The notes beneath the pieces are model-generated. The model was not told the origin of the DNA and made no database searches. It saw only the letters and a list, made by a program, of their open reading frames with translations. Both the position numbers and the translations under genes were made by a program. A stretch of 64,000 bases of DNA from Lacibacter sediminis. GTDB taxonomy: Bacteria > Bacteroidota > Bacteroidia > Chitinophagales > Chitinophagaceae. The stretch spans positions 1,240,001 through 1,304,000 of the forward strand of contig NZ_CP060007.1 of NCBI RefSeq assembly GCF_014168535.1, written 5' to 3'. The first letter of the stretch is position 1; the number at the start of each line of letters is the position of its first letter. Below, one piece after another: positions 52,513 to 58,328 of this stretch.

Positions 52513-52566
52513 TGAATGATGAGTAATGAGTGGCCCACTCATCACTCATCACTGATCACTCATCAT
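52511..52566 (+). repeat. ATGAGTAATGAGTGG hairpin repeat before the DUF1537 gene
   Basis: GATGAGTAATGAGTGG (52518-52533) pairs with CCACTCATCACTCATC (52535-52550) with one mismatch and a single-base loop; more units follow up to the ATG at 52567. The family recurs at 46684 and 60831. The stem ends 16 bases before the start codon and could reduce translation of the kinase. Confidence 0.75.
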
Positions 52567-53688
52567 ATGATTGCAGTAATAGCCGATGATTTTACAGGAG
52601 CAGCCGAATTAGCCGGGATCAGTCTGCGTTATGGATTGAATGTAGAATTGTATACAGGCGACGTTGCATCAACAAATGCGGATGTATTGATTGTTTCAAC
52701 CGATAGCCGCTCTTTGAATAAGGCAGATGCATTAAAAAGAACTGAAGCAGCTCTTAAATCTGTGCTTCAATTGAATCCTTCTTTCATTTACAAGAAGATC
52801 GATTCGGTGCTGCGTGGTTATGTTGTCGATGAATTGAAATTGCAAATGCAGTTGATGCATAAATCAAATGCATTTATTCTACCTGCTAATCCATCATTGG
52901 GAAGAACCATCAGCAATGGCAACTATTATGTACAGGGAAAGCTCATCAGTGAAACAGGGTTTGCAGCTGATCCTGAATTTCCCATCAGCCATTCATCGGT
53001 GCAAGTGATACTAAATGATGATGAAGTGCAAGTGCTGAAACATACAGATGCATTGCCATCCAACGGAATGGTTGTTGGTGAAGCAGAAAATGAAACAGAT
53101 GTACGAGTATGGGCAGAGAACCTGGATGAAAGGTTTGTGTTAGCTGGTGCAGGTGATTTTTACACTGCATTGCTGAACAAACAATTCAAACAGACAAATC
53201 AAAAGCAACATGAGTTGCAACTTCCGTTCCTGTATGTATGCGGTACGTCTTATGATCAATCGGTGAACTATATCAAACAGGTTGATGAAAACAACAAAAC
53301 TGTTTTATATATCACAAAGCAGATGATTGAAAACGGAGCTAATGATGAAGCGTGGTTACAGCAATGCAAAAATGTACTGCAGCAAAAACAGAAAGCTATT
53401 ATTGCTTTTAACAGTGAGGCAATACCGGCTGATGCATCAGCTTCTGATTTACGCAACATCATGGCAAGTGCAGTAAAAGCGGTGATTGAGCAAAATAGTA
53501 TCCGTGAACTGTTTATCGAAGGTGGATCAACAGCAACTGCCATTTTGCAGGAGCTTGGGGTCAATCATCTTTCGCCGGTAAATGAATTAGCAAGAGGCGT
53601 GGTGCGAATGAAAGCAGGAGAACTTTTTATAACAGTTAAGCCCGGCAGTTACGAGCTCAGCAAAGAAATAAAACAACTGTTTGCGTAG
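52567..53688 (+). CDS. DUF1537 four-carbon acid sugar kinase
   Basis: About 373 residues from ATG 52567; earlier in-frame codons read the dispersed repeat. The family opening IAVIADDFTGAAELAG, the STDSRSL and YKKIDSVLRG motifs and the C-terminal FIEGGSTATAILQELG identify the DUF1537 kinases, which phosphorylate threonate, erythronate or related acids (3-oxo-isoapionate in some apionate pathways). Paired here with PdxA, D-threonate or erythronate 4-phosphorylation followed by oxidation to dihydroxyacetone phosphate is the usual route. No RuBisCO-like protein is nearby, so the oxo-isoapionate route is less likely. Confidence 0.92.
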   Translation: MIAVIADDFTGAAELAGISLRYGLNVELYTGDVASTNADVLIVSTDSRSLNKADALKRTEAALKSVLQLNPSFIYKKIDSVLRGYVVDELKLQMQLMHKSNAFILPANPSLGRTISNGNYYVQGKLISETGFAADPEFPISHSSVQVILNDDEVQVLKHTDALPSNGMVVGEAENETDVRVWAENLDERFVLAGAGDFYTALLNKQFKQTNQKQHELQLPFLYVCGTSYDQSVNYIKQVDENNKTVLYITKQMIENGANDEAWLQQCKNVLQQKQKAIIAFNSEAIPADASASDLRNIMASAVKAVIEQNSIRELFIEGGSTATAILQELGVNHLSPVNELARGVVRMKAGELFITVKPGSYELSKEIKQLFA

Positions 53689-53701
53689 TAATAAAACAAA
53701 C

Positions 53702-53728
53702 AATCTGTGTTCATCAGTGAAATCTGTG
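53702..53728 (+). repeat. Copy of the ATCTGTG...GTGAAATCTGTG repeat
   Basis: AATCTGTGTTCATCAGTGAA followed by ATCTGTG matches 36983-37008. It lies in the short gap before the second symporter and creates a false upstream start at 53707. Confidence 0.6.
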
Positions 53729-53748
53729 AGCACCCACAACGATTCGCC

Positions 53749-55290
53749 ATGGACCATTTACATTTTATAGATTACTTCATCATCCTTGTTGTGCTGGGCG
53801 TTACCTTATATCTCGGCTTCCGTTTTGCAAACCGTCAAAACACAACCGAGAAATTTTTTCTTTCAAAAGGAAATTTTCCATCATGGGCATTAGGTTTGTC
53901 GTTGCTTTCTACACTCATCAGCAGTGTCACATTTCTTGGTTATCCTGCTCAAGGTTATGCCAGCAACTGGATATTATTGGTGCAGGGCTTAATGGTGCCG
54001 ATCGTTTTGTTAGGAACCATCTGGTTTATCGTTCCACTCTTCCGCAAAGTAATTGGCTTAAGTACGTACGAATATTTTGAAAAGCGTTTTGGCAGCTTTG
54101 CCCGTTATTATAGTTCTTCTTCTTTTATCATTCGCCAGTTTGCAGGCATGGGCACTGTGCTGTTTTTAATTGCAGTGGCCATTCATGAAATAACCAGCAT
54201 CAGCCCCTTTCTTATTCTTGCAGTTGTTGGGTTTGTATTGGTGATGGTGAATTTAAAGGGAGGAATGCAGGCCGTTATCTGGCTCGATGTGTTCCAGGGC
54301 TTCATGTTATTTGCAAGTGGTATCATTTGTTTGGTGGTGATTTTATTATCCATCAAAGGTGGTATTCCCGAAGCAATAAAAGTAGCCACTGAAAATAACC
54401 GCACTGGTTTCGGACCTTATGATTTTAAATTTACAGAACTCACATTGGTGGTGATGATCATCAACGGATCATTCTATGCCATTCAGAAATACGGAACAGA
54501 TCAAACAGTTGTGCAACGTTATCTCACAGCAAAAACAGATAAATCTGCTGAGAAAGCATCGCTGCTTGGTATCAGTTTAACCGTTCCCATCTGGACCATC
54601 TTTATGTTCATCGGCACAGCACTGTTTGTTTTTTATAAACAAAATCCATTACCCGATGGCATGAAAGCCGAAGCTGTGTTCCCGCATTTTATTATGACGC
54701 AGTTGCCAACAGGTGTTATTGGATTTATCGTTGCAGCGTTGATCTCTGCTGCAATCTGTAGTCTCAGTGCCGATCTCAATTCATTGGCTGCTGTTGGTAT
54801 GGAAGATTATTATAAAAAATTTCGCCCCGGTAAAACGGACAAACAATATCTCTACACCAGTAAAGCCTTTGTTGTGTTTTCTGGTTTGTTGTCTATCGCC
54901 ATCGGTGCGTTTTATTTGTTGGCAGGTAACGAAGGTGTGCTTGGTGTCATCTTCACCATCTATGCAATCTTCTCAGGTGGCATCGTTGGTATTTTTTTAT
55001 TGGGGTTGTTTAGTGCAAGAGCTAATCGACAAGGTGTTAACATCGGCATCATCACCTGTATTTTGTTTACGGCATGGGCGTTCTTAACAAGTACACCCGT
55101 TGGTATAAAGAATCCCAAACTCTTACTCGATTTAGGTAATTTTAATTTCACACATCACAAACTCATGCTTGGTGTTTACAGTCATCTCGTCGTGATTGTG
55201 GTGGGTTATATCGCCAGTTTATTTTTTCCAAAACCTGTGTTACAACCAAACTTATTGTACAGCAGTTGGAAAGCAAACAGGCATCAATAA
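53749..55290 (+). CDS. Sodium:solute symporter (SSS family), second copy
   Basis: About 513 residues from ATG 53749; the frame upstream is repeat sequence. The first helix (HFIDYFIILVVLGVTLYLGF), the loop RQNTTEKFFLSKGNFPSWAL, LLSTLISSVTFLGYPAQGYA and SLSADLNSLAAVGMEDYY are SSS features, with about 13-14 membrane segments. It differs from the 46797 copy throughout and likely carries another solute. It closes the acid-sugar block, and an esterase fusion follows. Confidence 0.93.
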   Translation: MDHLHFIDYFIILVVLGVTLYLGFRFANRQNTTEKFFLSKGNFPSWALGLSLLSTLISSVTFLGYPAQGYASNWILLVQGLMVPIVLLGTIWFIVPLFRKVIGLSTYEYFEKRFGSFARYYSSSSFIIRQFAGMGTVLFLIAVAIHEITSISPFLILAVVGFVLVMVNLKGGMQAVIWLDVFQGFMLFASGIICLVVILLSIKGGIPEAIKVATENNRTGFGPYDFKFTELTLVVMIINGSFYAIQKYGTDQTVVQRYLTAKTDKSAEKASLLGISLTVPIWTIFMFIGTALFVFYKQNPLPDGMKAEAVFPHFIMTQLPTGVIGFIVAALISAAICSLSADLNSLAAVGMEDYYKKFRPGKTDKQYLYTSKAFVVFSGLLSIAIGAFYLLAGNEGVLGVIFTIYAIFSGGIVGIFLLGLFSARANRQGVNIGIITCILFTAWAFLTSTPVGIKNPKLLLDLGNFNFTHHKLMLGVYSHLVVIVVGYIASLFFPKPVLQPNLLYSSWKANRHQ

Positions 55291-55333
55291 AAAACGAATT
55301 ATGATACGAGCTTCAGTTTTTCATAGCATCCAG

Positions 55334-55353
55334 GTTGCGTCGCACTCTTGTAC
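55334..55353 (-). repeat. Inverted copy of the GTACAAGAGTGCGACGCAAC repeat
   Basis: Reverse-complement copy of the 3136-3155 repeat, placed directly before the 55381 element. Confidence 0.6.
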
Positions 55354-55380
55354 GGCATCTCGAATTGCATCTTTTTTTGC

Positions 55381-55487
55381 ACGCAAAGTCGCAAAGAAAA
55401 TAAGAACGCAAAGTTTTTCCTTTGCTCCTTTGCAGCTTTGCGTGAAACCCTTTCTTCTTCTCTGTGTCTTCCTGTCTCTGTGGTTCA
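55381..55487 (+). repeat. Second full CGCAAAG inverted-repeat element
   Basis: Left arm ACGCAAAGTCGCAAAG (55381-55396) and right arm CCTTTGCAGCTTTGCGTGAAA (from about 55427), ending CTCTGTGGTTCA. The right arm supplies GTG AAA and the signal-peptide core of the downstream gene, as at 6055. Confidence 0.75.
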
Positions 55488-57643
55488 ACTCTTCAGCACA
55501 GCTCAACACCGATAACCAATACGCCAAACCGTTAAAGGAAGTACTGAACGATGTGCAAAAGAAATACGGTGTTATCGTCAAGTTTGTAGATAGCATGGTG
55601 AAGAATAAAATGGTGACGTATGCAGAATGGAAATATCGTCCCGATGTGGAAGTGACACTGGATAATATTCTGAAGCCGCTTGAACTAAAAGTGAAAAAAG
55701 AAAAAGACAAGCAATATAAGTTGAGTGTGTATGAATATTACCGCTGGCCGGTAGAAGAAGGTTGGGCAGAAATGGATCGCATTGCTGCACAATACAAAAC
55801 AGTAGAAGAATGGGAAAAGCGAAAAGCAGAATTAAAACCTTGTTTAAAAGAAGCATTGCAGTTAGATCATCTTCCTGCATCACCAAACAGTAAACCAATC
55901 ATTACAGCAAAGCGCATCTTCGATGGTTATACAGTTGAAAATATGGCGATCGAAATTCTACCCGGTGTATGGATCAACGGATCGTTATACAAACCATTAA
56001 AGTACAAAGGAAAAATTCCTGTCATCTTAAACCCGGATGGGCATTGGGAAAAACAACGTTATCGTGCCGATTGCCAGTATCGTTGTGCGGCAATGGCAAA
56101 AATGGGAGCTATGGCGTTCAGTTACGACCTGTTTGCATGGGGCGAATCCTTATTGCAATTTAAGATCGAAGATCATCGCCGGAGTTTAGCGATGACTATC
56201 CAAGCATTGGGCGCTATCCGCATTCTTGATTATTTATTGGCACAGAAAGATGCAGATACAAATCGTGTAGCTATCACTGGCGGCTCAGGCGGCGGCAGTC
56301 ACACTGTGCTGATGACTGCATTGGATGATCGTATTAAAGTTTCTGCACCGGTTGTTTCATTATCTTCTTATTTCTATGGCGGTTGTCCTTGCGAAAGCGG
56401 TATGGATGTTCATGCATGTGGCGGCAGAACGAACAATGTAGAAATTGCAGCGATGGCAGCACCACGTCCGCAGTTGGTTGTAAGTGATGGCGGCGACTGG
56501 ACAGATAAAATGCCCGAACATGATTTTCCTTATCTGCAAAAGATGTATAGCTGGTATAACAAGAAAGAAAATGTGGTGAATGTGCATTTGCCAAATGATA
56601 AACATGATTTCGGTATTACCAAGCGTACACCACTGTATGAGTTCATGGCAAAGCATCTTGGTTTGAATCTCAAAACCATTCAGGATGCCAACGGTAAAAT
56701 TGATGAGTCAAAAATTACCATTGAGCCGGAGAAAAGTTTATTTGTGTTTGGCGATAACGGAGAAAAACTCCCTGCTCATGCAGTGAAAGGTTTCGAAAAT
56801 TTAGAAAGAGTATTTGCAAATGAAATAGAAAAAGCAAAAACCAATCAGCGCTACAAAATAGGTTTGATCGATCTGATGTTATTGAAGCGTCAGAAACTTG
56901 GTGCCATCACTTTAACTGCACAACTCAAAGCCGATGGTGTGGAAGTGGACATGGGCGGATTGGGTAATCGTCCAACATTCGATAATCAATTATTGATCGA
57001 TAGTGTTCGCAATCAATTCATACAAACAGCCAAAGAAAATAAAGTAGAGATCTTTTGTTTGGCTATGACGGGTTATTATGCTCAATCCTTTTGCGGCCGT
57101 GCAGAATATGTCCGCAGTATTGAAGACTGTATTAAGACCATGCAGCTCATGAATGTAAAGCATGCCTTTCTTCCATTGGGTGTACAGTGCGATATGAAAA
57201 AGAATCCTGCTGTTCGTGATTCTGTGATTGCAAGATTGAAAGTTGCAGGTAAACTTGCCGAGCAGGCAGGTGTGGTGATCGGCATTGAAACATCACTCAC
57301 AGCAAAAGAAGAAGTGGAGTTGCTGAAACAGATTGGCTCACCGGCGATTAAAATTTATTTCAACTTTTCTAATCCTTTAAAAGAAGGAAGAGACCTCATC
57401 AGCGAAATAAAAATACTCGGCAAAGACCGCATCAGCATGATCCATGCTACCAACAAGGACAGTGTGTGGTTGGAAAATGATCCACAAATCGACATGTACA
57501 AAGTAAAAAAGACATTGGATGAAATTGGCTGGAGTGGATGGTTGGTGATTGAACGCAGTCGTGATGCAAAGAAACCTTCTGATACCAAATTTAATTACGG
57601 AGCGAATACAGCTTATTTGAAGAAGGTGTTTCAGAATCAGTAA
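55442..57643 (+). CDS. Secreted acetylxylan-esterase-like hydrolase fused to a xylose-isomerase-like TIM barrel
   Basis: GTG 55442 is preferred because it gives a compact signal peptide (KPFLLLCVFLSLWFNSSAQ); ATG 55301 would add 47 repeat-coded residues. After an STN-like N-terminal domain comes an alpha/beta hydrolase with nucleophile Ser in ITGGSGGGSH and the His in NDKHDFG, as in acetyl-xylan or glucuronoyl/pectin esterases; a cysteine-rich loop (GGCPCESGMDVHACGG) is unusual. The last 280 residues look like a sugar-phosphate-isomerase TIM barrel (EIFCLAMTGYYAQSF, GVVIGIETSLTAKEEVELL, GWSGWLVIERSRDA). An exported isomerase-like domain is odd. The 3' end overlaps the toxin gene by 7 bases on the opposite strand. 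Confidence 0.82.
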   Translation: MKPFLLLCVFLSLWFNSSAQLNTDNQYAKPLKEVLNDVQKKYGVIVKFVDSMVKNKMVTYAEWKYRPDVEVTLDNILKPLELKVKKEKDKQYKLSVYEYYRWPVEEGWAEMDRIAAQYKTVEEWEKRKAELKPCLKEALQLDHLPASPNSKPIITAKRIFDGYTVENMAIEILPGVWINGSLYKPLKYKGKIPVILNPDGHWEKQRYRADCQYRCAAMAKMGAMAFSYDLFAWGESLLQFKIEDHRRSLAMTIQALGAIRILDYLLAQKDADTNRVAITGGSGGGSHTVLMTALDDRIKVSAPVVSLSSYFYGGCPCESGMDVHACGGRTNNVEIAAMAAPRPQLVVSDGGDWTDKMPEHDFPYLQKMYSWYNKKENVVNVHLPNDKHDFGITKRTPLYEFMAKHLGLNLKTIQDANGKIDESKITIEPEKSLFVFGDNGEKLPAHAVKGFENLERVFANEIEKAKTNQRYKIGLIDLMLLKRQKLGAITLTAQLKADGVEVDMGGLGNRPTFDNQLLIDSVRNQFIQTAKENKVEIFCLAMTGYYAQSFCGRAEYVRSIEDCIKTMQLMNVKHAFLPLGVQCDMKKNPAVRDSVIARLKVAGKLAEQAGVVIGIETSLTAKEEVELLKQIGSPAIKIYFNFSNPLKEGRDLISEIKILGKDRISMIHATNKDSVWLENDPQIDMYKVKKTLDEIGWSGWLVIERSRDAKKPSDTKFNYGANTAYLKKVFQNQ

Positions 57644-57930
57644 GGAGCTTCTTCAGGGTTGCGACGATTATCCCAAATAGAAAGAATGATAATTGTATCC
57701 TTTGTTTCTTCGTAAAACAATAAATAATCACGTACCAATTTTACACGGACATTCTTTACATCTGTTTTGCGACCAATATGCGGATGTGCACTAATCAGTT
57801 GAATAGCTTTTTTGATAAGCTCGTTTAGTTTTTTGCTGTAGACAGTTGACTGGTTATGATTTTTCCAGTAAAGGAGAATTTCTTTACGTTCGTTATGTGC
57901 GTTTTCAGTCCAGACTATTCGCTTAACCAT
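57637..57930 (-). CDS. ParE/RelE-family toxin
   Basis: A 97-residue basic protein with the ParE/RelE fold pattern: VKRIVWTENAHNERKEILLYW, NELIKKAIQLISAHPHIGR, and the closing strand VRDYLLFYEETKDTIIILSIWDNRRNPEE. Such toxins inhibit gyrase or translation until bound by the antitoxin. Its start overlaps the antitoxin end by 16 bases on the minus strand, as in coupled type II pairs. Its 3' end overlaps the esterase gene end. Confidence 0.88.
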   Translation of the reverse strand: MVKRIVWTENAHNERKEILLYWKNHNQSTVYSKKLNELIKKAIQLISAHPHIGRKTDVKNVRVKLVRDYLLFYEETKDTIIILSIWDNRRNPEEAPY

Positions 57931-58148
57931 TCGTCTGATTCTTTGTCGGATTGCTCATTGTCAACAACACGGCCATCTTTTGCCTGTTGTTTCGCTTCCT
58001 CAATCGACTTTTTCTGAGCAGAGCTGGTTTTGTAAACAGTTTCCGGTTCCTGTAATTCAAACAGATTCGAGACTTCGGCCAGCAAAGCAGGGTCTTCAAT
58101 TTCCCGAAGCTTATCAATGAGTTTATCTTTTAAAGAAGGAATGGGCAT
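57915..58148 (-). CDS. Antitoxin of the ParE/RelE pair
   Basis: A 77-residue acidic, mostly helical protein (LKDKLIDKLREIEDPALLAE, then SSAQKKSIEEAKQQAKDG) upstream of and overlapping the toxin gene, in the usual antitoxin-first order. Short antitoxins of this type bind the toxin through the C-terminal helix and repress their own promoter, which should lie in 58149-58210 on the minus strand. No exact family was recognised. Confidence 0.8.
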   Translation of the reverse strand: MPIPSLKDKLIDKLREIEDPALLAEVSNLFELQEPETVYKTSSAQKKSIEEAKQQAKDGRVVDNEQSDKESDEWLSE

Positions 58149-58198
58149 AACCTGTTTTTATAAAGTTACAATTTGTTGTGAACGAATTCGACCAGTAA

Positions 58199-58302
58199 TG
58201 CCTCAAAACAGGAAAATCGTCCATCATTATAGCAAATACGCACATTTTTAAGGGCGGCAAACAAGGCTACATTTATCAACCTAAATGCCTGCTTTTGAGG
58301 CA
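58199..58302. repeat. Inverted repeats flanking the promoter element
   Basis: TGCCTCAAAACAGG (58199-58212) and CCTGCTTTTGAGGCA (58288-58302) are inverse copies differing by one inserted base, with the 58218-58276 promoter element between them. The right copy can also fold on itself as CCTGC-loop-GCAGG in the leader RNA. Confidence 0.65.
58218..58276 (+). promoter_or_regulatory. Promoter with shared upstream element, copy 2 (58329 operon)
   Basis: TCCATCATTATAGCAAAT followed by ACATTTTTAAGG matches the 16892 element without gaps over 34 bases, and a -7 box TACATTTA (58268-58275) lies 18 bases after the T-run. It is 53 bases before the GH141-like start. It suggests one activator switches on this operon together with SusCD. 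Confidence 0.55.
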
Positions 58303-58328
58303 GGTTCTGTAGCTTCAAGCTGAATAAA

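Noticed and set aside
52516..52566. Earlier start for the DUF1537 kinase (residues reading PTHHSSLITHH)
   Set aside because: This peptide is a translation of the ATGAGTAATGA hairpin repeat; the family normally begins at IAVIADDFTGA.
51484..53688. 3-oxo-isoapionate (apionate) pathway for the DUF1537 kinase
   Set aside because: No apionate oxidoisomerase or RuBisCO-like decarboxylase is in the window, whereas PdxA is directly adjacent, fitting threonate/erythronate.
53707..53748. Earlier start for the second symporter
   Set aside because: The extension is repeat sequence; the first membrane helix follows ATG 53749.
55301..55441. 47-residue N-terminal extension of the esterase fusion
   Set aside because: It is coded by two dispersed repeats and would put about 50 residues before the signal-peptide core; GTG 55442 gives a normal signal peptide.
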